Positions 52,404 to 61,193 of a stretch of 64,000 nt of DNA are shown here, in pieces (the stretch's first letter is position 1; every line of letters starts with the position of its first letter). The position numbers were made by a program, and so were the translations under genes. Below the pieces are notes generated by a model. It ran no database searches. It saw only the letters and a program-made list of their open reading frames with translations, and was not told the origin of the DNA. The DNA lies in contig JACKNM010000005.1 in assembly GCA_024234875.1 (NCBI GenBank), forward strand, positions 62,001 to 126,000. Direction: 5' to 3'. This DNA comes from Ectothiorhodospiraceae bacterium (lineage in GTDB: Bacteria; Pseudomonadota; Gammaproteobacteria; HK1).

Positions 52404-53669
52404 ATGAGCGGCAAGCCCGCCGCGGCCTCGGGCGGGCGGCTCGGCGCGCTGCGCGAGCCGCTGTACCGGCGCTTCTGGCTCGGATCGCTGGCATCGGTCG
52501 GTGCCACCCAGCTGCTGTTCGTCGGCCAGGGCTGGCTGGTGTACCGGCTGAGTGGCTCGGCGTTCGACCTCGGGCTGCTCGGCGCGGCGGCGTCGCTGCC
52601 CACGATCGTGGTCAACCTGCTCGGCGGCGCGCTGGCCGACCGGCTCGACAAGCGTCGAGTGCTGGTGGTGACCACCGCGATGGTCGCGACGTTGTTGATG
52701 GTGCTCGCCGTCCTCGACGGCAGCGGGATCGTCCGCGTCTGGCACGTGCTGCTGGTGTCGGGGTTGATCGCGCTGGTATCGGGCGTCGACTGGCCGACGC
52801 GCCAGGCGATCTTCCCGAGCCTCATCTCGCGTCAGCACATGCTGAGCGCGATCGCATTGAACGCGATCCTGTGGCAGGGAACGCGAATGATCATGCCGGC
52901 GGCGGGCGGGGCGCTGATCGCGGTCGGCGGCACCAGCACGTTGTTCGGGTTGGCGAGCTGCGGCTTCCTGGTGATGTTGCTGGTACTGCGCACGATGCCG
53001 CCGGTGCCGCCGCGTCCTGGTGCGGGATCGTCGGTCGAGCAGGTGATCGAGGGGGTGCGTTACATCGCGGGCAATCGGTTGTTCCGCGTCCTCATCCCGT
53101 TGACCTACGTCAGCATGTTCTTCGGGACCTCGTTCCTGCAGCTCATGCCCGCGTTCGCCAAGATCCTGGGGGTGGGTGAGCAGGGGTTCGGCGCGCTGGT
53201 CTCGTCGTCGGGTGTCGGCTCGGTCGCGGGCACGCTGGTCGTCGGCCTGATCAGGCCCGGCCATCACCTCGGGCGGGTCATGCTCTCGGGCCTCGTGTTC
53301 TCCACCGGCGGGCTGTTCGCCTTCGCGCTGGTGACCGGTCTCGCGCCGAGCGCGCCGTGGGCCCTCGGTGCGGCGCTGTTCTTCGTGTTCTTCGCCAACT
53401 TCGCCGCCGCGTTGTTCCTGATCACCTCCACCACCGTGCTCCAGCTCCACGTGCCCGACAGCCTGCGCGGGCGCGTGATGGGCATCCACGCCATCACCTA
53501 CAGCCTGATCGCACTGGGTGGCCTGTTCGCGGGGGCGGTGGCCTCGGTGCTCGGGGCGCCGGCAGCGGTGGTGATCGGTGCCGGCGTGGTGCTGGTCTCG
53601 ACGCTCGTCGTCGCCGCCACCCAGCCCGAGGTCAGGGAGCTGGCCGAGGGCACCGGGCCGACCGACTGA
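52404..53669 (+). CDS. MFS transporter (enterobactin-exporter-like MFS_3 group)
   Basis: A 421-residue membrane protein with about eleven or twelve hydrophobic segments. It has the MFS motif A-like sequence GGALADRLDKRRVL after helix 2 and a DxxR-like RGRVMG segment in the second half. It groups with EntS-like small-molecule exporters. It starts 6 bases after the aminotransferase stop, so the two are probably one operon, suggesting export of an amino-acid-derived product. Confidence 0.87.
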   Translation: MSGKPAAASGGRLGALREPLYRRFWLGSLASVGATQLLFVGQGWLVYRLSGSAFDLGLLGAAASLPTIVVNLLGGALADRLDKRRVLVVTTAMVATLLMVLAVLDGSGIVRVWHVLLVSGLIALVSGVDWPTRQAIFPSLISRQHMLSAIALNAILWQGTRMIMPAAGGALIAVGGTSTLFGLASCGFLVMLLVLRTMPPVPPRPGAGSSVEQVIEGVRYIAGNRLFRVLIPLTYVSMFFGTSFLQLMPAFAKILGVGEQGFGALVSSSGVGSVAGTLVVGLIRPGHHLGRVMLSGLVFSTGGLFAFALVTGLAPSAPWALGAALFFVFFANFAAALFLITSTTVLQLHVPDSLRGRVMGIHAITYSLIALGGLFAGAVASVLGAPAAVVIGAGVVLVSTLVVAATQPEVRELAEGTGPTD

Positions 53670-53694
53670 GCCCGTCGGCGCCGGGTATCCGCGA

Positions 53695-53700
53695 TACACT
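53695..53700 (+). promoter_or_regulatory. possible -10 element for the M20 hydrolase gene
   Basis: TACACT lies 35 bases before the ATG at 53735, just after the MFS gene, followed by a small GCGCG repeat. No -35 is recognised. Confidence 0.28.
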
Positions 53701-53734
53701 GCGCGCCTTGCGCGCGAGCTGGAGGAACGAGGAC

Positions 53735-54952
53735 ATGGCGCGGATCGACGGGGATCGGCTGCTCGCGGATCTGCGGGCGCTGCGAGCGTTCGGGGCCACC
53801 GGCACGGGGGTGGTGCGCCCGTCGTTGTCGGAGGTCGACATGCGGTCGCGGCACTGGCTGGTGGAGCGGCTCGCCGCGGCCGGGCTCGACGCCGGAATCG
53901 ACGGGCTCGGCACCGTCTACGGCCGCGCGCGCAAGACGCGCGACGTGCTGCTCCTCGGCTCCCACACCGACACCCAGCCGACCGGTGGATGGCTCGACGG
54001 CGCGCTCGGGGTGATCTACGGCCTGGAGGTGGCGCGCGCGCTCGGTGCCGATCCGGCGACGCGCGATCTCGGTGTCGACGTCGCCTCGTGGATCGACGAG
54101 GAGGGCACCTATCGCGGCTGGATCGGCAGTCTCGGGTTCGTCGGGCAGCTTCCCGACGAGTGGGTCGAGACCGCCACCGACGCCAGCGGCAAGCGCTTCA
54201 CCGAAGCGTTGCGCGACGCCGGGCTCGCCGGGCGACCGCGTTTCACGCTCGATCCGTCGCGATACCGCGGCTACGTGGAGGCCCACATCGAGCAGGGACC
54301 GTGGCTCGAGGAGGAGGGCAAGCGCATCGGGGTGGTCACCGGGATCGTCGGCATCCGGCAGATGCGGATCCGTGCCGTCGGTCAGCAGAATCACGCCGGC
54401 ACCACGCCGATGGCGCGTCGTCGTGACGCCGGCCGTGCCCTGGTCGCGCTCGCCCATGCGATCCACACCGCGTTTCCCGACCACGTCGGGCCGCGCACGG
54501 TATGGACCATCGGCTGGATGCGGTTCGAGCCGGGCGCGCCGAGCATCGTGCCGGGCGTGGCGACGATGAACCTCCAGTTCCGCGACGTCGACGAGGCGAT
54601 TCTCGACCGACTCGAGGCGCTCGCGAGAGAGCTGGTGGCGAAGGCGGGCGGCGACGGGGTCGAGGTCTCCATCGAGTCGCCGGCGGCCACCGCGGGCGCG
54701 ATGATGGACGAGACGCTGCGCGCTCATCTCGAGCGGGCGGCCGAGGCGCATGCGCCCGGCGCCTGGATGCCGATGCCGAGTGGCGCCGGTCACGATGCCC
54801 AGGTGCTGGCGCGCCGGCTGCCGAGCGCGATGCTGTTCATCCCGAGCATCGGTGGCATCAGCCACTCGTTCGACGAGAACACCGGCGACGACGACATCGT
54901 CCTCGGTTGCCAGGTGCTCGCCGACGCCGTGGTGTCGATCCTGGGCGCTTGA
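53735..54952 (+). CDS. M20-family Zn hydrolase (N-carbamoyl-L-amino acid hydrolase / allantoate amidohydrolase-like)
   Basis: A 405-residue peptidase-fold M20 protein of the hydantoinase/carbamoylase branch. Metal-site residues appear in order: His77 (GSHTDT), Asp88 (WLDGALGV), Glu122/Glu123 (DEEGTY), His184 (HIEQGP) and a late histidine (ISHSFDE). QNHAGTTPM and GAGHDAQ are the lid and substrate signatures. Members cleave N-carbamoyl or ureido groups, releasing ammonia and CO2. EEGTY in place of the usual EEGSRF is a small divergence. GGAGG lies upstream of the ATG. Confidence 0.9.
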   Translation: MARIDGDRLLADLRALRAFGATGTGVVRPSLSEVDMRSRHWLVERLAAAGLDAGIDGLGTVYGRARKTRDVLLLGSHTDTQPTGGWLDGALGVIYGLEVARALGADPATRDLGVDVASWIDEEGTYRGWIGSLGFVGQLPDEWVETATDASGKRFTEALRDAGLAGRPRFTLDPSRYRGYVEAHIEQGPWLEEEGKRIGVVTGIVGIRQMRIRAVGQQNHAGTTPMARRRDAGRALVALAHAIHTAFPDHVGPRTVWTIGWMRFEPGAPSIVPGVATMNLQFRDVDEAILDRLEALARELVAKAGGDGVEVSIESPAATAGAMMDETLRAHLERAAEAHAPGAWMPMPSGAGHDAQVLARRLPSAMLFIPSIGGISHSFDENTGDDDIVLGCQVLADAVVSILGA

Positions 54953-54953
54953 T

Positions 54954-54971
54954 ACCACCTCGGGGGGTGGT
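54954..54971. terminator. short hairpin after the M20 hydrolase gene
   Basis: ACCACC, TCGGGG, GGTGGT forms a 6-bp stem two bases after the stop codon. It may help end transcription before the convergent MFS gene. Confidence 0.3.
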
Positions 54972-55028
54972 CGCGAGGGGACAGGCAGGCTGCGCGAGCC
55001 AGTCCCCGGGCGAGGCAGCCCCCGTTGC

Positions 55029-56216
55029 TCAGGCCCGCGCCAGGCGCCGGTAGGCCACCAGGGCGATCAACCCGGTCGCCGCGATGATCCAGCCCATGGG
55101 GCGGGCGGTGCCGTCGTGCAGGGTGCCGACCAGGGATGCGGCGAGCGCGCCGATCCCGAACTGCAGGCCGCCGAACAGCGCGGCGGCCGCTCCGGCCGCG
55201 CGCGGGAAGTCCCGCAGCGCCCCAGCCACCGCGTTGGCACCGACGAAGCCGATCATGCCGACGAAGAAGAACAGGCACACCACGATCGCCGGCAGGCCGC
55301 CGACGTCGGCGGTGGTGACGACGGCGAGCGCGACGCCGGCCCCGGCGGCCGAGTGCACGCCGATCCGCAACAGCCGATCCGAGCCGTGGCGCATCACCAG
55401 TCGTGCGTTTGCCTGCGAGCTCGCGATGATGCCGAGCACGTTGATGCCGAACAGAAAGCCGTAGTGCTGCGGCGCGACCCCGAACAGGTCGATGTAGACG
55501 AACGGCGTGCCCGAGATGTAGGCGAACATCCCGCCGAAGACGGCGCCGCCCGCGATCAGGCTGCCGAGCGCGCGGCGGTGGCGCAGGATCTCGACGTAGG
55601 TGCCAAGCGTCGCGCCGATTCCACCCCTGGCACGCATCGAGCGCGGAAGGCTCTCGGGGACGGCGGCCACCACCGCGACCAGGCAGAGCGCTCCGAAGCC
55701 GAGCAACACCCAGAAGATCGCCCGCCAACCGCTCCACACCAGCACGTAGCCACCGACCACCGGCGCCACCAGCGGGACCACCGCGAACACCGAGATGAGC
55801 ATGGACATGGCGCGCGCGGCGGCGTCGCCCTCGTAGAGATCGCGTACCGCGGCCCGCGCCACCACCACGCCGGCGCTGGCGCCGAGTGCCTGCAGCACGC
55901 GCGCGGCGATCAGCATGCCGACGCCCGAGGCCAGCGCGCAGGCAGCACTGCCGACGATGTAGAGGACGACGCCGCCGACCATGACCGGCCGGCGACCGGT
56001 GCGGTCGGACAGTGGTCCGTAGAGGAGCTGGCCGACGCCGTAGGCGATGAAGAATGCGCCCAGGGTGAGTTGCACCTGGGCCGGCTCGGCGCTCAGTCGC
56101 TCCGCGATCGACGGCAGCGCCGGCAGGTACATGTCGATCGAGATGGCGCCGAGGCCCGAGATCGCCGCCAGCACCACCAGCAGCCGCGGCGTACCGCGCA
56201 GACGGGTCTCACTCAT
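55029..56216 (-). CDS. Bcr/CflA-family multidrug efflux MFS transporter
   Basis: A 395-residue twelve-helix proton-driven exporter. Early helix 1 holds ISIDMYLPALP, the Bcr/CflA marker, and motif A appears as GPLSDRTGRRPVM with RVLQALGASAG following. Members export bicyclomycin, chloramphenicol or sulfonamides. ATG at 56216 matches the family start; the open frame continues upstream without conservation. The molybdoenzyme gene ends 55 bases upstream on the same strand, so the two may be co-transcribed. Confidence 0.9.
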   Translation of the reverse strand: MSETRLRGTPRLLVVLAAISGLGAISIDMYLPALPSIAERLSAEPAQVQLTLGAFFIAYGVGQLLYGPLSDRTGRRPVMVGGVVLYIVGSAACALASGVGMLIAARVLQALGASAGVVVARAAVRDLYEGDAAARAMSMLISVFAVVPLVAPVVGGYVLVWSGWRAIFWVLLGFGALCLVAVVAAVPESLPRSMRARGGIGATLGTYVEILRHRRALGSLIAGGAVFGGMFAYISGTPFVYIDLFGVAPQHYGFLFGINVLGIIASSQANARLVMRHGSDRLLRIGVHSAAGAGVALAVVTTADVGGLPAIVVCLFFFVGMIGFVGANAVAGALRDFPRAAGAAAALFGGLQFGIGALAASLVGTLHDGTARPMGWIIAATGLIALVAYRRLARA

Positions 56217-56271
56217 CGGCGCATGCGCCCGCGCCCGCCGCGGCCTGGCGGGCGAGGCGTCGATCGCGGCG

Positions 56272-58623
56272 TCATCGGGACCGGGCCCCGGCTCCGTCGC
56301 GCTCCTCGATCGGCGGCGGCTCGAAGGCGGTGACCGGCGGCGGCACACCCTCGAATCGCTCCACCTCCACCAGCACGCTGTGCGCGGTCGGTCCCTGGGC
56401 CAGCCGCGAGGTGCCCTCGTCGCGGGTCAGCACGTTGGGATTGCCGTGCTTCTCGAGACTCCCGGGCTTGCCGGGCTCGGACGGGTCGTACCAGGCGCCG
56501 GTGGGCAGGCGCACCACGCCGCGCATCACGGTGTCCGCGATCACCGCGCCGGCAAGGCACGCGCCACGGTCGTTGAACACCCGCACGACGTCGCCGTCAC
56601 GAATGCCGCGCGCGCGCGCGTCCTCGGGATGGAGTGTGATCGGCTCGCGCCCGGCGACCTTCGCGCCGCGGCTCACGCCGCCATTGTCGAGCTGGCTGTG
56701 GAGCCGAGTGCGTGGCTGGTTGGAGATGAGGTGCAGGGGATAGCGCTCCGCCAGCGCGCTGCCCAGCCACTCGCGTGGCTCGTGCCACACCGGATGCCCC
56801 GGACAGTCGTCGTAGCCGAATCCGGCGACCGCGGCCGAGAAGATCTCGATGCGGCCGCTCGGCGTCGGCAGGGGGTGCGCATCCGGGTCGGCGCGGAAAT
56901 CCTCGAGCAGCACCACGTGCCGCTCCGGCTCGGGCAGCTCCAGCGTTCCCTGCTTGCGAAAGCCCTCCAGCGTGGGGAGCTCGAAGCCGTGCTCACCGGC
57001 ACGCTGGCGAGCCTGGTCCCAGAGGTGGCGCAGCCAGTCCTCCTCGGTCCGGCCCTCGGTGTAGGCGGCTTCCACGCCGAGGCGCCGTGCCAGCCCACTG
57101 AAGATGGCGAAGTCCGAGCGCGACTCCCCGATCGGGTCGACCGCCTTTCGCATCGCCACCGCGGTCGGATCCCAGTGCGGCAGCGCCAGATCCTCGCGCT
57201 CGAGCGTGGTGGTCACCGGCAGCACGATGTCGGCGTGGCGCGCGAGGGCGTTCCACCAGATCTCGTTCACCACCACGGTCTCGGGTCGCTGCCAGGCGCG
57301 GACCAGGCGGTTGAGATCCTGGTGGTGGTGGAACGGATTCCCGCCGGCCCAGTACACCAGTCGCACGTCGGGATAGGTGTGGCGTGCGCCGTCGTAGTCG
57401 AACGCGCCACCGGGGTCCAGCAGCATGTCCGCGATGCGCGCCACCGGGATGAACGACGACACCGGGTTCTGACCCTGGTTGACGGCCGGCCACGGAAACA
57501 GCCGCGTCGCGTTGCCGATGCCGTTCTCCGACGAGTAGCCGACACCGAATCCGCCGCCCGGCAGACCGATCTGACCGAGCATCGCCGCGAGCGTGATCGC
57601 CATCCACACCGGCTGCTCACCGTGGTCACCGCGCTGCACGCCCCAGGCGACGTTGATGAGGGTGCGACCGCTCGCCATCTCGCGCGCCAGCTCGCGAATC
57701 GTCTCTGCCTCCAGCCCGCAGATCGCGGCGGCCCAGCCGGCGTCCTTCGCCTGCCCGTCCTCGGCGCCGGTCAGGTAGCGCGCGAAGCGGTCGAATCCCT
57801 CGCAGTACCGCGCGAGGAAGGCGCGATCGTGTCGGTCCTCGGCGAGCAGCGTGTGGGCGAGGCCGAGCATCAACGCGGTATCGGTGCCCGGGCGCGGCGC
57901 GAGCCAGCGCGCATCGAGCTCGTCGATCACGTCGTCGCGCAGCGGCGTGATGCTCACGAAGCGCACTCCGCCGGCGCGGCAGGCACGCAACCCCTCGACC
58001 AGGGTGTGGCGGCCGACCCCGCCCGAGGTCACCTGCGCGTTCTTGCGCGGCAGCCCGCCGAAGGCGACGACGAGGTCGCCATGCTCGGCGATGGTGGGCC
58101 AGCGCGTGTGGGTGTCGAGCACCTCGCGGAATCGGCCCACGACCCGGTTCACCACCACCTCGGCGGCGGCGTGGCTGTAGGTGTTGACGTGCCGGACGTA
58201 GCCCCCGGCGCAGTTCAGGAAGCGGTGGATCTGGCTCTGCGCGTGATGGAAGCGCCCGGCGCTGCCCCAGCCGTAGGAGCCGCCGAAGATGGCCTGGTTA
58301 CCGTGCTCGCGACGGACTCGCTCGATCTCCGCCGCCACCAGGTCGAGCGCCTCGTCCCAGGGCACGGCGACGAAGGGCTCGGCGCCACGGCCGCCGCCGT
58401 CCAGTCGCGGGCCCTCGGTCAGCCAGCCCTTGCGCACCATCGGCCGCCGGATCCGCAACCGGTCGTCGATGGCGTCGACGATGCCCGGGCCGATGTCGGC
58501 GGGGTCGGGGTCGCGTGGGTAGTCTTGCACCGCCACCAGCTTGCCTTCGCGGACCTGCGCGAAATAGGTGCCCCAATGGGTCGCGGTCGAGGTCGACGGA
58601 TCGGGCTCGCGCGAAACGCTCAT
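56272..58623 (-). CDS. molybdopterin oxidoreductase, BisC/DMSO/TMAO reductase family
   Basis: A 783-residue bis-MGD molybdenum enzyme of the type III DMSO reductase group. The molybdenum-ligand serine is Ser121 (GGSYGWGSAGRFHHAQ). There is no N-terminal 4Fe-4S cysteine motif and no Tat signal peptide, so it is cytosolic like biotin sulfoxide reductase BisC rather than periplasmic like DorA/TorA. Other conserved stretches are THWGTY, NTYSHAAAEV, YWAGGNPFHHHQDLN and the C-terminal molydop-binding domain (SNQPRTRLHSQL). It would reduce S- or N-oxides such as biotin sulfoxide or methionine sulfoxide. Cofactor genes are not nearby. Confidence 0.9.
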   Translation of the reverse strand: MSVSREPDPSTSTATHWGTYFAQVREGKLVAVQDYPRDPDPADIGPGIVDAIDDRLRIRRPMVRKGWLTEGPRLDGGGRGAEPFVAVPWDEALDLVAAEIERVRREHGNQAIFGGSYGWGSAGRFHHAQSQIHRFLNCAGGYVRHVNTYSHAAAEVVVNRVVGRFREVLDTHTRWPTIAEHGDLVVAFGGLPRKNAQVTSGGVGRHTLVEGLRACRAGGVRFVSITPLRDDVIDELDARWLAPRPGTDTALMLGLAHTLLAEDRHDRAFLARYCEGFDRFARYLTGAEDGQAKDAGWAAAICGLEAETIRELAREMASGRTLINVAWGVQRGDHGEQPVWMAITLAAMLGQIGLPGGGFGVGYSSENGIGNATRLFPWPAVNQGQNPVSSFIPVARIADMLLDPGGAFDYDGARHTYPDVRLVYWAGGNPFHHHQDLNRLVRAWQRPETVVVNEIWWNALARHADIVLPVTTTLEREDLALPHWDPTAVAMRKAVDPIGESRSDFAIFSGLARRLGVEAAYTEGRTEEDWLRHLWDQARQRAGEHGFELPTLEGFRKQGTLELPEPERHVVLLEDFRADPDAHPLPTPSGRIEIFSAAVAGFGYDDCPGHPVWHEPREWLGSALAERYPLHLISNQPRTRLHSQLDNGGVSRGAKVAGREPITLHPEDARARGIRDGDVVRVFNDRGACLAGAVIADTVMRGVVRLPTGAWYDPSEPGKPGSLEKHGNPNVLTRDEGTSRLAQGPTAHSVLVEVERFEGVPPPVTAFEPPPIEERDGAGARSR

Positions 58624-58680
58624 CGTCGGTCTCCGGGCCCGCTCCGGGGCGGGCTGATTCGGCTTCGAGGAATCCAGGGA

Positions 58681-59445
58681 TCAGAAGCGTGGCTTGCGCT
58701 TCTCGAGGAAGGCTGCGCGCCCCTCGGCGAACTCCGCGCCGAGGAAGGCGATCGACTGGGCCGTGGTCTCGAGCTCGAGCGCGGTGTCGAGGTCGGGCGG
58801 GGCGAGCGCGAGCTGACGCTTGGCGAGCCCGAACGCGCCCGGCGGCATCCGCGCCAGCTCGCGCGCGATCTCCAATGCCCGCTGCTCGACCGCGCCGTCC
58901 TCGGCGAGCTCGTCGGCGAGCCCCATCGCCAGCGCCGCCTCGCCCTTCACCATCTGTGCCCGCAGCAGGAGCTGGCGCGCGCGCGCCGGACCGACGCGAC
59001 GCGGCAGGTTGTAGAGCAGGCCGAGGTCGGGGACGAGCCCGACGCGGAAGAACGGGAACCCGATGGTCGCCCCCGCCCCGAGCACGATGGTGTCGGCGAG
59101 GAGGGCGAGGCCGGCGCCAGCGCCGACCGCATAGCCCTCGACCGCGGCCACCACCGGCTTCTCGCAGGCGGCGAGGAGCCGCACCAGACGGTGGTGACCC
59201 TGCATTCGCCGCCTGGCGACCCCGCCGTCGAGGTCGCGCATCGACTCGATGTCGCCCCCGGCGCAGAAGAAGCCGCCCTGGCTGCCGAGGACCACCGCGC
59301 GCACCGCGTCGTCGCCCAGCGCCGGCTCCAGCGCCGCGAGCAACCCGTCGCGTACCGAGGGGCTCATCGGATTGCGCTTCTCGGGCCGGTCGATGGCGAC
59401 CCGTAGCACCCCGCCGTCCAGCCGCTCGGCCACCACCTCGTTCAC
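58681..59445 (-). CDS. enoyl-CoA hydratase/isomerase family protein
   Basis: A 254-residue crotonase-fold protein. The oxyanion-hole segments are FFCAGGDIES and VEGYAVGAGAGLALLAD. At the position where enoyl-CoA hydratases keep the first catalytic glutamate (PE-x-x-LGL), this protein reads PFFRVGL, so it may be an isomerase or another crotonase reaction rather than a true hydratase. GTG at 59445 is the start, with GAGGAG seven bases upstream. It is in line with the molybdoenzyme gene (57-base gap) but may have its own promoter. Confidence 0.85.
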   Translation of the reverse strand: MNEVVAERLDGGVLRVAIDRPEKRNPMSPSVRDGLLAALEPALGDDAVRAVVLGSQGGFFCAGGDIESMRDLDGGVARRRMQGHHRLVRLLAACEKPVVAAVEGYAVGAGAGLALLADTIVLGAGATIGFPFFRVGLVPDLGLLYNLPRRVGPARARQLLLRAQMVKGEAALAMGLADELAEDGAVEQRALEIARELARMPPGAFGLAKRQLALAPPDLDTALELETTAQSIAFLGAEFAEGRAAFLEKRKPRF

Positions 59446-59541
59446 GCGCGCGCTCCTCGACCGGTCGGACGAATACGCGAGGATACCTGTGCCCGCGAGC
59501 CCCGTCAGCGTCGCCGACCACCCGCGCACCGCCGGCGCCGG

Positions 59542-59547
59542 TATACT
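59542..59547 (+). promoter_or_regulatory. possible -10 element for the TcuA-like gene
   Basis: TATACT lies 38 bases before the ATG at 59585, in the 139-base gap divergent from the crotonase gene. No -35 element was found. Confidence 0.35.
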
Positions 59548-59584
59548 CACCCGATCCCTCGGACGACAGATGCAGAGACCACAG

Positions 59585-61081
59585 ATGAGCGAGACGACGA
59601 CTGACGTGCTGGTGGTGGGCGCCGGGAACGCGGCGATGTGCGCGGCGCTGGCGGCGCGGGAGCACGGTGTCAGCGTGACCGTGCTGGAGCGGGCCAACGA
59701 GGACGAGAGCGGTGGCAACAGCCGGTTCACCGCCGGTGCCATCCGCTTCGCCCACAACGGCGTCGAGGATCTGGTCCACGTCCTGCCGGACCTGACCGAG
59801 GAGGAGCGCACCACCGTCGACTTCGGCGTCTACACGCGCGAGCAGTACTTCGACGACATGGCGCGCGTCACCCAGTACCGGGCCGATCCGGATCTCGTCG
59901 AGATCCTGATCGACAGCAGCCTCGACACGCTCAAGTGGATGCGCATGAAGGGCGTGCGCTTCCAGCCCTCCTACGGGCGGCAGGCGTTCAAGGTCGACGG
60001 ACGCTACAAGTTCTGGGGCGGGCTGTGCGTCGAGGCCTGGGGCGGCGGCCCGGGTCTGGTCGAGAACCTGACCGCGGCCTGCGCACGCGAGGGCATCGAG
60101 ATCCGATACCGCACCCGCGCGGTCTCGCTGCTGGTCGAGGACGGCCAGGTCCGCGGCGCCGTGGTGCGCAGCGGCCCGCGGACCGAGACCATCCGCGCCA
60201 AGGCGGTGGTGCTCGCCAGCGGCGGCTTCGAGGCCAACACCGAGTGGCGCACGCGCTACCTCGGTCCGGGCTGGGATCTGGCCAAGGTCCGTGGCAGCCG
60301 TTTCAACACCGGTGACGGCATTCGCATGGCGCTCGACATCGGCGCGATGCCCTATGGCAACTGGTCTGGCGCGCATGCCGTGGGCTGGGATCGGAACTCG
60401 CCCGAGTTCGGCGATCTCGCGGTCGGCGACAACTTCCAGAAGCACAGCTACCCGCTCGGGATCATGGTCAATGCGCGCGGTGAGCGGTTCGTCGACGAGG
60501 GCGCGGACTTCCGCAACTACACGTACGCGAAGTACGGGCACGTGATCCTGAGCCAGCCCGGCCAGTTCGCCTGGCAGATCTTCGACTCGAAGGTCATCCC
60601 GATGCTGCGCGACGAGTACCGCATCCGGCAGGTGACGAAGGCACGAGCCGACTCCCTGGAGGAGTTGGCGACGAAGCTCGACGATGTCGACCCGGAGGGC
60701 TTCCTGCGCACGGTGCGCGAGTACAACGCGGCGGTGATGACCGACGTGAAGTTCGACCCGACGGTGAAGGACGGGCGCGGCACCCGCGGCCTGGCGGTGC
60801 CGAAGTCGAACTGGGCCAACGTGCTCGACACGCCGCCCTACGAGGCCTATGCGGTCACCTGCGGCATCACGTTCACTTTCGGCGGCTTGCGGGTCGACTC
60901 CGAGGGCTGTGTGCTCGACACCGAGGCCGAGCCGATTCCGGGGCTCTACGCCGCTGGCGAGCTGCTCGGGGGGCTGTTCTACTTCAACTACCCCGGCGGC
61001 ACCGGACTGATGTCCGGGGCCGTGTTCGGCAGGCTGGCGGGTGACGGCGCCGGCAAGCGCGCCGGCGGTCTCAACTCCTGA
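59585..61081 (+). CDS. FAD-dependent dehydrogenase, tricarballylate dehydrogenase (TcuA)-like
   Basis: A 498-residue flavoprotein of the fumarate reductase/succinate dehydrogenase family. The FAD-binding motif is VVGAGNAAM (residues 10-18), with ASGG and YAAGELLGG segments and the SGGNSRFTAGA stretch. KFWGGLCVEAWGGGPGLV resembles TcuA, which oxidises tricarballylate to cis-aconitate in Salmonella. The usual partners (TcuB iron-sulfur protein, TcuC transporter) are absent nearby, so either its electron acceptor is elsewhere or the substrate differs. ATG at 59585 is chosen; ATG at 59570 would add five residues. Confidence 0.82.
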   Translation: MSETTTDVLVVGAGNAAMCAALAAREHGVSVTVLERANEDESGGNSRFTAGAIRFAHNGVEDLVHVLPDLTEEERTTVDFGVYTREQYFDDMARVTQYRADPDLVEILIDSSLDTLKWMRMKGVRFQPSYGRQAFKVDGRYKFWGGLCVEAWGGGPGLVENLTAACAREGIEIRYRTRAVSLLVEDGQVRGAVVRSGPRTETIRAKAVVLASGGFEANTEWRTRYLGPGWDLAKVRGSRFNTGDGIRMALDIGAMPYGNWSGAHAVGWDRNSPEFGDLAVGDNFQKHSYPLGIMVNARGERFVDEGADFRNYTYAKYGHVILSQPGQFAWQIFDSKVIPMLRDEYRIRQVTKARADSLEELATKLDDVDPEGFLRTVREYNAAVMTDVKFDPTVKDGRGTRGLAVPKSNWANVLDTPPYEAYAVTCGITFTFGGLRVDSEGCVLDTEAEPIPGLYAAGELLGGLFYFNYPGGTGLMSGAVFGRLAGDGAGKRAGGLNS

Positions 61082-61094
61082 CGGCGGCGGGCGT

Positions 61095-61144
61095 CGTCCC
61101 GTCGCGGGACGCGCTCGCGAACGGCTGCCGGGGCGATGCCCCGG
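61095..61144. terminator. two hairpins between convergent tcuA-like and GST genes
   Basis: A 7-bp stem (CGTCCCG, TCG, CGGGACG, 61095-61111) is followed by CCGGGGC, GAT, GCCCCGG (61128-61144), the latter extended by flanking CTG/CAG pairing. They lie in the 112-base gap between convergent genes and probably terminate both transcripts. Confidence 0.5.
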
Positions 61145-61193
61145 CCCCCGGCAGATGGCGTCGTGCAGGGCTTCCCTGGGGGCCGGTCGGCTC

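Noticed and set aside
56047..59406. An 1119-residue plus-strand frame opposite the molybdoenzyme and crotonase genes
   Set aside because: Antisense shadow of two well-supported minus-strand genes.
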